Of a stretch of DNA of 64,000 bases, positions 9,077 to 17,923 are shown one piece after another (position 1 is the stretch's first letter; each line of letters starts with the position of its first letter). The notes below the pieces were generated by a model. That model was not told the DNA's origin, did not search any database, and worked only from the letters and a program-made list of their open reading frames with translations. Source of the DNA: Pectobacterium colocasium (GTDB lineage: Bacteria; Pseudomonadota; Gammaproteobacteria; Enterobacterales; Enterobacteriaceae); assembly GCF_020181655.1 (NCBI RefSeq), contig NZ_CP084032.1, forward strand, positions 2,790,001-2,854,000. Direction: 5' to 3'. Both the position numbers and the translations under genes were made by a program.

Positions 9077-11941
9077 TTATTCTTCTACCAGCATCGGTTG
9101 ATTTTCAGCCGTTTTCGCAAACCTTGGCTTACGCGCCTTCGTTGGAAAAACGTCGGAACGACGCGGCGCCCGCGCATAGGCCGCGGCCTGAATGCCTGCC
9201 TGAATACCGAAGATAATGATATCCGCTACGGCATTGCCGCCAATACGGTTCGCACCGTGAATACCGCCAACCACTTCCCCTGCGGCATACGCCCCGGAGA
9301 TCGTCTCTTTATAGCGGTTCAGCACTTCTGCCTTCTCGTTGATGGTAACGCCCCCCATCGTATGGTGTACGCCCGGCGCTACCTTAATGGCGTAGTAAGG
9401 CGTCTGATTCAGCGGGTCGCGCATCCCCGTCGTGCGGCCAAAGTCCTCATCGTGCTTATCGGCAATAAAGGCATTGTAGCGGTCGAGCGTAGCGTGCAGC
9501 GCCGCCGTTGGCATATCAAGCCTGTCGGCCAGTTCCGCGACGCTGCCCGCGATAACGGTCAGTCCTTGCGCGACATACTCTTCGACCGCCCTATTGCGGC
9601 TTCTCACCTGCTCGTCAAACAGAATGTACGCATAGCCTTCTGGCAGATTCACGATAGCTGATGAAACATTATCGCGTGTCTCCATCTCGTTAAAGAAGCG
9701 TTCCCCGCGCGGTGACACCAGAATCGCCCCGCCGCCGCGAATGGATTCAGAAATCAGATAAGACGTCGTCTGTTCAACCGTCGGATGGGTCTGAATTTCC
9801 CCCATGTCCACCGTATCCGCGCCAATTTGTTCCAGCAGACGAATCCCGCCGCCCGTCGCCCCTTTGTGGTTGGTGGTGACGAAGCCTTTCAGGTCTGGAC
9901 GGTATGACTCCACCATCGACGTATTCGCGCTAAAACCGCCCGTGGCGACAATCACCGCTTTTGTCGCAATATGGCTCTCTTCCAACTCCTCATTGACGAT
10001 TCTGACGGCAGTAACCTTGCCCTTTTCCTGCACAATCTCGGTCACCGACGTTTCCAGCAGCACCTCAATATTGTATTTATTGAGGTTTTTAATCAGCCCG
10101 CTGACCAAATAGCCGCCTACCGCGGCGCCGTTGGCAGGCCGATGCGTTCTGTCTACGCTCATGCCGCCCGTCGTGGTGATATCGCTCAGTTCAATATCGT
10201 GCTGCGCCAGCCAGTTAATCGCGTCAGACGCATGATCGACGAAATACTTCACCAGCGCGGGATTGTTCTTCTGTTTGCCGCTTTTCAGCGTTTCGTCATA
10301 GAACAGCGCCTGGCTATCTTCGATACCTCTATTTTGCTGGAAGACGGTGCCTGCCGCATTCATACCGGCAGAGGCCTTGATGGTATTGCCGCCGATGACC
10401 GACATCTTTTCAATCACGATAACGCGCGCGCCCGCTTCGCTGGCCTGAATCGCCGCTGCCAGCCCCGCGCCGCCGCTGCCAATGACCACCACGTCCGCTT
10501 CACGACGTGCGTCTGGGTTACCGCCATCGGCAATGATGGCATCTTTGCTGGATTTCACCATCGCCTTGGTGACCGCTTTTTTAATCGCTTCACTCTGTGC
10601 CGTTGCGCCCGTTACAGCATCAACGTGTGGGCTATTGGTATCCAGAATGCGTTCGCGGATAATCTCAAAACTGATTTTCAGCGAATCATACATCTCGCTA
10701 TTCTCCAGCGCGATATCGGCGACCCGATTCTGCTCAAAATGAACCTGAATTCGCAACTCGCCACATTCATCCTGAACGCGTTCCTGATAAACCCCGGATT
10801 TAAATTTTTTGCCGGTTAAATTCACGTCCCGAATCATGGCTTCAACTAATGAAAAACGCCACAGGGGTTCAGGAATCATTAATGCTTCACGTTTATCGCT
10901 GGCAATATAAAGTTCGAGCTTTTCCTGCTCGGCAATACGATCTGTCCAGTCAGGATAGGCAATACAGGCTCTGCCAACCGCAATCAGGTCATAACCATTT
11001 TCCAGCGCCGCGTCGGCATCTGCCTGATTGACAATATCCCCGACGCCAATCACCGGAATTGCCGCTAATGTCGTAGAACGGCGCGCAACATATTTCTTAA
11101 TCAGCGGCGTCGTATCGTTTGTTTCGACAATCGATGAACGCAGAATATTTCCCATCGAGAAGTGAACGTAATCCAGCCCGCGTGCCGCTAATTTCTCCAG
11201 CAGATAGAGTGAATCATCAAAATGAATGCCCGGCTCTTCGATCTCTTCCGGCGAAAAACGATAACCGATAATAAATGCAGGATCGGCGTATTTACCGGCA
11301 ACATCATGGGCAATATCCAGAACGGCCAGCGGAAACGCCGCACGTTTATCACGGCTGCCGCCCCATTTATCTGTGCGCCGATTAGAGTGAGGTGAATAAA
11401 ACTGTTGGATCAGGTAGGTGTTCGCGCCGTGAATTTCCACGCCATCAAAACCCGCCTGAATGGCACGATGAACGGCATCGCCAAATTTGCCGATCATGGC
11501 ATCAACCTCATCGCCCGATAGCGCGACCGGAACGATGGCACCCGCGCGCGGCGCGGCAATGGCACTCGGCGCAACTGGCGTCGCACCACCGATAAAACGC
11601 GGTTCGACCATCCGGCCGCCGTGATAAATTTGCAGAATTGCCGTCGATCCCTTTTCTTTAATCGCCGTCGCTATTTTGGTCAATCCGGCAATTTTGTCGT
11701 CGTTGTCTATCCCTATCGCACCGGGAAATGCCAACCCTTTATCATCAATAAAACAGCATTCCACAATCACGGTGCCGATGCTGCCAGCTCTGGCCTGATA
11801 ATATTCCACCAGCTCTTTGGTCACGCTCCCATCATAAAACCCACTACAGGTGGTCATGGGCGCCATCAGTACCCGATTTTTCAGCGTCGCACCGTTGGGG
11901 AGTGTAAAAGCGGCAAATAGATCATGGTGATTATTCTTCAT
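9077..11941 (-). CDS. Three-domain flavoenzyme: OYE + FMN-binding + fumarate-reductase FAD domain (probable NADH-dependent fumarate or enoate reductase)
   Basis: 954 residues with three modules in order. Residues 1-350 are an Old Yellow Enzyme-type NADH:flavin oxidoreductase (VEIHGANTYLIQQFYSPHSN at 168-187). Residues 380-460 are an FMN_bind domain with the ApbE target DAVTGAT at 441-447, the last Thr being the likely FMN site. From 484 on there is a flavocytochrome c / fumarate reductase FAD domain (VVVIGSGGAGLAAA, HHTMGGVTIN, GANRIGGNAVAD). This matches the architecture of the cytoplasmic NADH:fumarate reductase described in Klebsiella, which also pairs with apbE. No signal peptide is seen. 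Fumarate is the best guess; acrylate- or urocanate-type acceptors are known for relatives. Confidence 0.88.
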   Translation of the reverse strand: MKNNHHDLFAAFTLPNGATLKNRVLMAPMTTCSGFYDGSVTKELVEYYQARAGSIGTVIVECCFIDDKGLAFPGAIGIDNDDKIAGLTKIATAIKEKGSTAILQIYHGGRMVEPRFIGGATPVAPSAIAAPRAGAIVPVALSGDEVDAMIGKFGDAVHRAIQAGFDGVEIHGANTYLIQQFYSPHSNRRTDKWGGSRDKRAAFPLAVLDIAHDVAGKYADPAFIIGYRFSPEEIEEPGIHFDDSLYLLEKLAARGLDYVHFSMGNILRSSIVETNDTTPLIKKYVARRSTTLAAIPVIGVGDIVNQADADAALENGYDLIAVGRACIAYPDWTDRIAEQEKLELYIASDKREALMIPEPLWRFSLVEAMIRDVNLTGKKFKSGVYQERVQDECGELRIQVHFEQNRVADIALENSEMYDSLKISFEIIRERILDTNSPHVDAVTGATAQSEAIKKAVTKAMVKSSKDAIIADGGNPDARREADVVVIGSGGAGLAAAIQASEAGARVIVIEKMSVIGGNTIKASAGMNAAGTVFQQNRGIEDSQALFYDETLKSGKQKNNPALVKYFVDHASDAINWLAQHDIELSDITTTGGMSVDRTHRPANGAAVGGYLVSGLIKNLNKYNIEVLLETSVTEIVQEKGKVTAVRIVNEELEESHIATKAVIVATGGFSANTSMVESYRPDLKGFVTTNHKGATGGGIRLLEQIGADTVDMGEIQTHPTVEQTTSYLISESIRGGGAILVSPRGERFFNEMETRDNVSSAIVNLPEGYAYILFDEQVRSRNRAVEEYVAQGLTVIAGSVAELADRLDMPTAALHATLDRYNAFIADKHDEDFGRTTGMRDPLNQTPYYAIKVAPGVHHTMGGVTINEKAEVLNRYKETISGAYAAGEVVGGIHGANRIGGNAVADIIIFGIQAGIQAAAYARAPRRSDVFPTKARKPRFAKTAENQPMLVEE

Positions 11942-12220
11942 AATGAATACTCCACTTAAAATAAAATCCTGTTCGAAAAGGCCATGTTTTTCTTTTAATC
12001 ATTAATTCTTCTGGCTGATAATTTGCGAACTTATTACTTACCAAGTATCTATTTTTTTTGATGTTATAAAATGTTTTCTTAGTATTTAAACTATTTTGTA
12101 GATCCGCTTTTATTAGGGGTATTGGCACAACTCTTTTTTATATTTAATATTCCATTCACTTCATTAACATCTCCTTATCCTTAAAATAACCAATCGGATA
12201 TTATTTATATTCTGCATAAC

Positions 12221-12257
12221 AAAAAAACGCCCCGATAAACAATAAGACCGAGGCGTC
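12221..12257 (-). terminator. Rho-independent terminator on the minus strand
   Basis: On the minus strand, GACGCCTCGGTC and the partner ending CGGGGCG form a GC-rich stem over the loop TTATTGTTTA, followed by seven T residues. It would stop leftward transcription coming from the GH31 remnant. It is a near copy of the hairpin at 12421-12451. Confidence 0.7.
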
Positions 12258-12420
12258 AGACCGTTGACAAACCTATTTTCTGAACGAGAACGGGAGTAAC
12301 GGAATAGAAGAGTAAAGCGTTTGCGCCAGGGATGGCGCAATCCGAGCGTACATGGATGTATTTACAGCGTCTTTACGATCTATCCGTTACCCCCGCCCTG
12401 CGGACTTCGTCAGCAACCTC

Positions 12421-12451
12421 ACGCCCCGGTAAACAAATAAGACCGGGGCGC
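12421..12451 (-). terminator. Hairpin resembling the terminator at 12221
   Basis: CGCCCCGGT and ACCGGGGCG form a perfect 9-pair stem around AAACAAATAAG. It lies 20 bases past the stop of the GH31 remnant. There is no T tract on either side, so it is a weaker terminator by itself. Its loop and arms match the 12221 hairpin almost base for base, suggesting duplication. Confidence 0.5.
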
Positions 12452-12471
12452 AACAGGAAGAAATAAGATGA

Positions 12472-13260
12472 TTATTGGTGTTGATAGGTCGCTGTGTGGA
12501 CGCCGTTAATGTACAGCTGGCGTTGCTCACCCACTGGCAGGCGCAGCGTCGCGTGCCGCCAGGCGGGCTGATATCGCCCTTCCGGTGTGAACGTCACGTC
12601 AATCCGTTGGCTATCCGTGCGGATTTCCCAGCGTAACCACAGCGCGTTACCTTCACGCCATTGCCATGTTTCGCCATCGTCTTCAAACAGCAGCCCGCTA
12701 TCCGTGCCGCCAGCAACGGGTGGGAAGAGCAGGAATTCACGCTGTTCGTCTTTCTGCGGACTGACGTACGCCGTGCGCCCCGATAGCGGGATCATCGCGC
12801 CCGCGCGCACCAGCAATGGAAGTCGCTCCAATGGCGCGTCCAGCACGATCGTCTGTCCACCGCTGAACCATTGGCCGGAATGAAAATCGTACCAGCCTGA
12901 CGTATTCGCTGGCAGGTAAACCGCCCTTTGACGCTGCCCCGGTTCCACCACGCTGGCGACCAGAATATCGCGTCCCAGCATGAAATCGTCAGTTTCTGCC
13001 AGCGTCGTGCTGTCCTGCTCGTGATCGAGGAACGTCGGGCGCAGCATCGGCTCATCGTCTGCGCTAGCTTGCCACAGTAAGGTGTAAAAATACGGCAACA
13101 GACGATAGCGTAGCTCAATAGCGCTGCGAATCGCTGGCGTCACCGCAGGATACATCCACGGCTCGTTCACCGTCTGGTCGTCATTCCAGGAGTGAATGGT
13201 GAAACGCGGGTGCATCATGCCATTTTGTACCCAGCGTACAAACAGCTCGGCGTCTGGCTT
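12472..13260 (-). pseudogene. C-terminal remnant of a GH31 alpha-glycosidase (YicI-like)
   Basis: The frame encodes the last third of a GH31 glycosidase, an alpha-xylosidase/alpha-glucosidase type of roughly 770 residues when complete. Homology starts near PKPDAELFVRWVQNG, continues through MMHPRFTIHSWNDD and the beta-sandwich region, and ends in YINGVHTATYQHQ. The N-terminal domain and most of the catalytic barrel, including the nucleophile Asp, are missing. An in-frame ATG at 13218 gives a 248-residue product that could not be catalytic. Upstream of about 13260 the sequence switches abruptly to unrelated DNA, so a deletion or rearrangement created this end. Confidence 0.85.
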
Positions 13261-13354
13261 AGGCGAATGAACCGCGCATCCCGTTCACCGTTGCCATCTG
13301 CCCTTTATCAAACGATTCCACCACCAGTGCGCTCAGCATGCAGGAAATGACCTG

Positions 13355-14281
13355 ATGACCGAATCCGCCGATGGCCGTCTGCTCTTGAACGGGTTAACGA
13401 TCTTCGCTCCACCGCGCGCGTTTGATATTCGGTCAGACATCTTCTATCACAAGGTGGTACAGAGCATCATTGATGCCCTGAAGCCACACGATGTGCGAGT
13501 GCGGTACTGCGGGCTGGAGGAAAACGACAGCGATGCGGCGCTCTTTTTAGACAAAATGCGCGATCCCGCCACGGAGGCTGCGCTACTGATCGGCATTGAC
13601 GATCCCTATATTCACGCGTTGGCGGCAGACAGCGGTAAGCCCTGCATATTGATTAACTGTATCGATCGTAAGATGCGATTACCGGGTGTCGCGCCGGCAC
13701 ATCGGTTAATTGGCGAGTTCTCCGCTCACTATCTCTTTGAGCAAGGGCACCATAATGTATTGACGCTGCTGTGCCTGCGTCGCTACACGATGGAACTGCG
13801 TCTGGACGGTATCCGGGATGCCTATCAGTACCATAATCTGCCATTTTCTAGCGGGGACCACCTGCTGTCGCTAGATAATTTCAGCACGGCAGACGCAGAG
13901 CAAGCGATGACCGCCTTTTTATCCCGCTGTCCGCAGGATAAATGGCCTACGGCTATTCTGGCAGGCGGCGATTTCATCGCGGTCGGGGTGGTGAATGCGC
14001 TGCATAAGGCAGGATTGCGCGTACCGCAGGACGTCTCGGTGATGAGTATGGATGGCTTCAATCTGTCGGCCATTCACGATGTGCCGCTCACATCAGTACA
14101 TGTGCCGCGCGAGGCGCTGGGCGAAGAAGCCATCAGGCTGTTGCAATATCGCCTGATTCGCCCCGAAGCCCCGATTGGCAACATCCTGCTCAACGGTACG
14201 CTGGTGGTGCGCCAGTCCGTCAGGCGGCTACGCGCCAGTAAATCGGTCGCACCAGTACAGGATGAAAGCCTTTACGACTGA
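13355..14281 (+). pseudogene. LacI-family regulator lacking its DNA-binding domain
   Basis: 308 residues corresponding to the periplasmic-binding-like effector domain of a LacI/GalR repressor. The domain begins almost at once (LLLNGLTIFAPP, then FYHKVVQSIIDAL) and continues through AILAGGDFIAVGVVNALHKAGLRVPQDVSVMSMDGF and LTSVHVPREALGEEA. The N-terminal helix-turn-helix and hinge of about 60 residues are absent. The upstream in-frame sequence back to a stop at 13268 does not encode one. It is probably the former local regulator of the GH31 locus, cut by the same event. The 3' end overlaps the LysR gene by 10 bases, tail to tail. Confidence 0.82.
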
Positions 14282-15174
14282 GTGTGTAACCACTGCTGTG
14301 CCACATCAAAGAAGTTCTGCGCCAGCGGCGTCGCTCTGCCTGCCTGTGCGACCACAACCGCCGCACGACGGTGCATTGGCGGAAATTGCAGCGGTCGCAG
14401 CGCTAACGCAGGCGTCATTTCTGGAATGAGGCTGCCACGGGGAACAATGCCGCATCCCAGCCCGACATAAACGCTTTGGATCAGTTGCAGGATAGAAGCG
14501 CTTTCCACTTTGACCCACGGCGAGACGCCCATTTCACGGAAATGGCTATCCAGATAGCGACGGAAATAGCGGCTGGCCTCCGCCAGACAAAGCGGCACAT
14601 CGGAAAGCGCAGCGAGAGGCAGCGGCGTGTCCCCGACTAACTGCGGGAAATGGTGAGGATGGAACAACAGATCAATGCCCTGCTCCGTCAGCGGCGACGC
14701 CTGAAAGTGCAGTTCCTGTAACGTCGAAAATTCAAAAAAGCCGATACCGACATCCACCGAATGCGCATTCAGCGCTTCCAGCAGTTGATCCGCACTGAAC
14801 AGCGAGATCTGAAAATCCAACTGCGGATAGACCTCATTTACCGCCGCCAGCAGACTCGACAGCGCAATACTGCTTTGCGGCACCGCACCGATGCGCAGAA
14901 CACCACTGACGCCGCGTTTTAGCGACGCGACTTCCAGTTTCAGCCCCTGATAAACTGAGACGATCTCCCGCGCCCAGGCCAGCACGCGCTCGCCTTCGGC
15001 GGTAAAACCTTCAAAATTGTTACCCCGGTTGATGAGCGGCAGATCCAGCTCTCGCTCCAGATTTTTCAACCGCATGGAGAGCGTTGGTTGACTGACAAAA
15101 CTGGCTTCCGCGGCTCGACCAAAATGGCGCTCTTTCTCCAGATTGCACAAGTATTGCAGTTGCTTGATATCCAT
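14272..15174 (-). CDS. LysR-family transcriptional regulator
   Basis: 300-residue LysR-type regulator. The N-terminal winged helix-turn-helix (MDIKQLQYLCNLEKERHFGRAAEASFVSQPTLSMRLKNLE) is followed by a substrate-binding domain from about residue 90. It is divergent from the YdeP-like molybdoenzyme gene across 184 bases, the classic LysR arrangement, so it probably controls that gene and itself. Effector and target are inferred only from position. Confidence 0.88.
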   Translation of the reverse strand: MDIKQLQYLCNLEKERHFGRAAEASFVSQPTLSMRLKNLERELDLPLINRGNNFEGFTAEGERVLAWAREIVSVYQGLKLEVASLKRGVSGVLRIGAVPQSSIALSSLLAAVNEVYPQLDFQISLFSADQLLEALNAHSVDVGIGFFEFSTLQELHFQASPLTEQGIDLLFHPHHFPQLVGDTPLPLAALSDVPLCLAEASRYFRRYLDSHFREMGVSPWVKVESASILQLIQSVYVGLGCGIVPRGSLIPEMTPALALRPLQFPPMHRRAAVVVAQAGRATPLAQNFFDVAQQWLHTQS

Positions 15175-15358
15175 CGTCAGGCTCGATCGTCAGACACAGT
15201 AGTGGGTAAACCCCGAGTATATACTGATAAACCGCCTCTATCCCACCATAGCCGCATTTGATTAGACGGGATCGCCGACCACACCTAAACTTTCCTCAAG
15301 AGCAAATATTTAAAATTTTGTTCACATAAAAAAAACATCATCACCTGCGGAATATGTC

Positions 15359-17671
15359 ATGAAATTCAAACCATCCATCAAGCCATACCGCAACGCGGCT
15401 GGCGGCTGGGGCTCATTGGAAGCCACCACGCGTTTTGTGCTCGACAGCAAGCAAGCGCTGAAAAATATCCGAAACTTGTTGCGGGTCAATAAATCGAAAG
15501 GTTTTGACTGCCCCGGCTGCGCCTGGGGTGATGACAACAGCAGCACGTTCAGTTTCTGTGAAAACGGCGCGAAAGCGGTCAGTTGGGAAGCGACGCGCAA
15601 AGCGGTCGATCTGGATTTCTTCGCTGCCCACAGCGTCACGACACTACGTCAGCAAAGCGACTATTTCCTTGAATATCAGGGGCGCTTAACCCACCCGATG
15701 CGCTATGACCGCGCCAGTGACCGCTATGTTCCCATCGACTGGGACGCGGCGTTTGCGCTGATCGCTCACCACATCAATAACATGGATCACCCCAATCAGG
15801 CGGAGCTTTATACGTCTGGCCGTGCCAGTAATGAAGCCTCTTATCTGTATCAGCTTTTTGGCCGCATGCTGGGCACCAACAATTTCCCTGACTGCTCGAA
15901 TATGTGTCATGAGGCCAGCGGTATTGGTCTGAAGCAAAGTATCGGCGTGGGCAAAGGCACCATCCGACTGGACGATTTCGAGCACGCTGACGCCATCTTC
16001 GTTTTTGGTCAGAACCCTGGCACCAACCACCCGCGGATGCTGCATAGCCTGCGTCATGCCGCCGATCGCGGCGCGCACATCGTCTCCTTTAATACGCTCC
16101 GCGAACGCGGTCTGGAACGTTTTGCCAATCCGCAGAATCCGCTGGAGCTGCTCACGCCGCTGTCCGGCACTATTAGCGAAACTTACCTGCAACCTAATCT
16201 GGGCGGCGATATGGCTGCCGTGCGCGGTATGGTAAAAGCGCTGCTGGAAACGCATCGCCAGCGCCTGTCCGACGGGGAAACGGGGTTATTCGATCAAGCG
16301 TTCCTGTCCACGCACACCCAGCAGGTGGACGAATATCTGGCCGTTGTCGACGCGACAAGCTGGCAGAAAATCGAACAACAGTCCGGCCTGAGCGAAGCAC
16401 AACTGCGCTATGTGGCGGCGATTTATCAGCAGTCACCGCGGGTCATTTGCACCTGGGCGATGGGAATTACCCAGCATAAGCACTCCGTCGCCACCGTGCG
16501 GGAAATCGTGAATCTACAACTGCTGTTCGGGCAGTTGGGGAAACCGGGTGCCGGGCTGTGTCCGGTGCGTGGACATAGTAACGTGCAGGGCAACCGCACC
16601 ATGGGGATCGATGAGAAGCCGACTGCGGCATTTCTCGATCGTCTGGCGGCGCATTATGATTTCACACCGCCTTACGTCGCCGGCCACAACACCGTAGAAG
16701 CGCTGGAAGCCATGCTGCGTGATGAGATCAAGGTGCTTATCGCGCTGGGCGGTAACCTCGCGGCTGCCGCACCGGATTCGGCACGTACCGAAGAGGCACT
16801 CAGCCGCTGCGATCTAACCGTGCACATCAGTACCAAGCTCAACCGCAGCCACCTGATTACTGGCAAGATCGATGCGCTAATTCTGCCGACGCTCGGTCGT
16901 ACCGATCTCGACATGCAGGCCAGCGGCCCGCAGTTTATTACCGTTGAAGACTCCTTCAGCATGGTGCATGCGTCACAAGGTGTCGGCCAGCCGCTTTCGC
17001 CGTTGCAGCGCTCGGAAACAGCCATTGTCGCCGGGATTGCCGATGCGGTTCTCGGTCATGAAACGCTCGACTGGCTGGCGCTGGCGGACGATTACTCACG
17101 CATCCGCGACCATATCGCCGCGACGATTCCCGGTTTTACCGATTTCAATGCCAAGTGCGACCTGCCGGGCGGATTCTATCTCGGTAATGCTGCCGCCGAA
17201 CTGCACTTCAATACCCTCAACGGGAAAGCGCAATTCAGCCATGCCACGCTGCCCGATACGCTGTTCCCACAGCTACAAGGCAGCGATGTGCCTTTTACGC
17301 TGCAAACCCTGCGTTCACACGACCAGTACAACACCACCATTTATGGACTGGACGATCGCTATCGCGGCGTGTATGGGCAACGAGAAGTGCTGTTCATGCA
17401 CCCGGATGACATCAGCGCACTGGGGCTGGAAGATGGCGATCGGGTTGATATCGAAACGCTGTGGAATGATGGCATCACCCGCGTCGTCAATGGATTCAAG
17501 CTGGTGAGCTACGCCATTCCACGCGGCAATCTGGCAGCCTATTACCCAGAAACCAACCCGCTGGTGCCATTGTCCAGCTTCGGGGATGAAACGCACACGC
17601 CAACCTCTAAATCGGTGCCGGTTAGCGTTCGTCGTAGTATGCAAGCGGAGTCTCTCTTACGTATCGCCTGA
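15359..17671 (+). CDS. YdeP-like molybdopterin oxidoreductase (FdhF family)
   Basis: 770-residue protein of the YdeP branch of formate-dehydrogenase-like molybdoenzymes. Visible features are GFDCPGCAW near residue 50, the bis-MGD-binding regions (LYTSGRASNEASYLYQLFGR, NFPDCSNMCHEASG, FGQNPGTNHPRML), GHSNVQGNRTMGI, and the C-terminal molydop-binding domain (YNTTIYGLDDRYRG). E. coli YdeP is needed for acid resistance; its substrate is unknown. The N-terminal Cys cluster is reduced compared with true FdhF, as expected for this branch, and no selenocysteine is involved. It is likely regulated by the divergent LysR protein. Confidence 0.88.
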   Translation: MKFKPSIKPYRNAAGGWGSLEATTRFVLDSKQALKNIRNLLRVNKSKGFDCPGCAWGDDNSSTFSFCENGAKAVSWEATRKAVDLDFFAAHSVTTLRQQSDYFLEYQGRLTHPMRYDRASDRYVPIDWDAAFALIAHHINNMDHPNQAELYTSGRASNEASYLYQLFGRMLGTNNFPDCSNMCHEASGIGLKQSIGVGKGTIRLDDFEHADAIFVFGQNPGTNHPRMLHSLRHAADRGAHIVSFNTLRERGLERFANPQNPLELLTPLSGTISETYLQPNLGGDMAAVRGMVKALLETHRQRLSDGETGLFDQAFLSTHTQQVDEYLAVVDATSWQKIEQQSGLSEAQLRYVAAIYQQSPRVICTWAMGITQHKHSVATVREIVNLQLLFGQLGKPGAGLCPVRGHSNVQGNRTMGIDEKPTAAFLDRLAAHYDFTPPYVAGHNTVEALEAMLRDEIKVLIALGGNLAAAAPDSARTEEALSRCDLTVHISTKLNRSHLITGKIDALILPTLGRTDLDMQASGPQFITVEDSFSMVHASQGVGQPLSPLQRSETAIVAGIADAVLGHETLDWLALADDYSRIRDHIAATIPGFTDFNAKCDLPGGFYLGNAAAELHFNTLNGKAQFSHATLPDTLFPQLQGSDVPFTLQTLRSHDQYNTTIYGLDDRYRGVYGQREVLFMHPDDISALGLEDGDRVDIETLWNDGITRVVNGFKLVSYAIPRGNLAAYYPETNPLVPLSSFGDETHTPTSKSVPVSVRRSMQAESLLRIA

Positions 17672-17923
17672 ATTGCATATAGCCTGAACATCTGTCCACT
17701 AGGCTGTCGCCACCTCAAAAGCTCCCCCTGTCGTGCAGTGACATCCGTCGAGTGCACGGCTGGGGGACACGTTCAAATCGGCGCTGACTTGACGCGAATT
17801 CATACGCGCCCTACTGCTGATCTGTGCTCACTCCGTCCCCCGATTATTCTTGCCGCCAGCACCCGATTCGAGTAAAACTGTGAACCGCTAATTGAGCCAT
17901 TCACAACCGTATTTCTGGACGCT

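Larger units (their letters stand above)
11942..12471. other. Intergenic region with two similar hairpins
   Basis: This 530-base gap separates the flavoenzyme start from the GH31 remnant. The first 230 bases are AT-rich and should contain the flavoenzyme promoter; I could not identify a clear FNR, ArcA or sigma-70 site. Two similar hairpins (listed separately) bracket about 165 bases containing GCGCCAGGGATGGCGC and a stretch reading GTACATGGATGTATTTACAG, which resembles dispersed intergenic repeats of this group. I see no convincing gene. Confidence 0.5.

Noticed and set aside
9971..10819. 282-codon plus-strand frame within the flavoenzyme gene
   Set aside because: Antisense to a gene whose three domains are clearly recognisable; no independent signal.
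11931..12128. 65-codon leftward frame upstream of the flavoenzyme gene
   Set aside because: It overlaps the start of the 954-residue gene, is AT-rich and low in complexity, and has no recognisable motif.
15359..17671. True formate dehydrogenase H with selenocysteine
   Set aside because: The frame has no in-frame UGA and the motifs are those of the YdeP branch, not FdhF.
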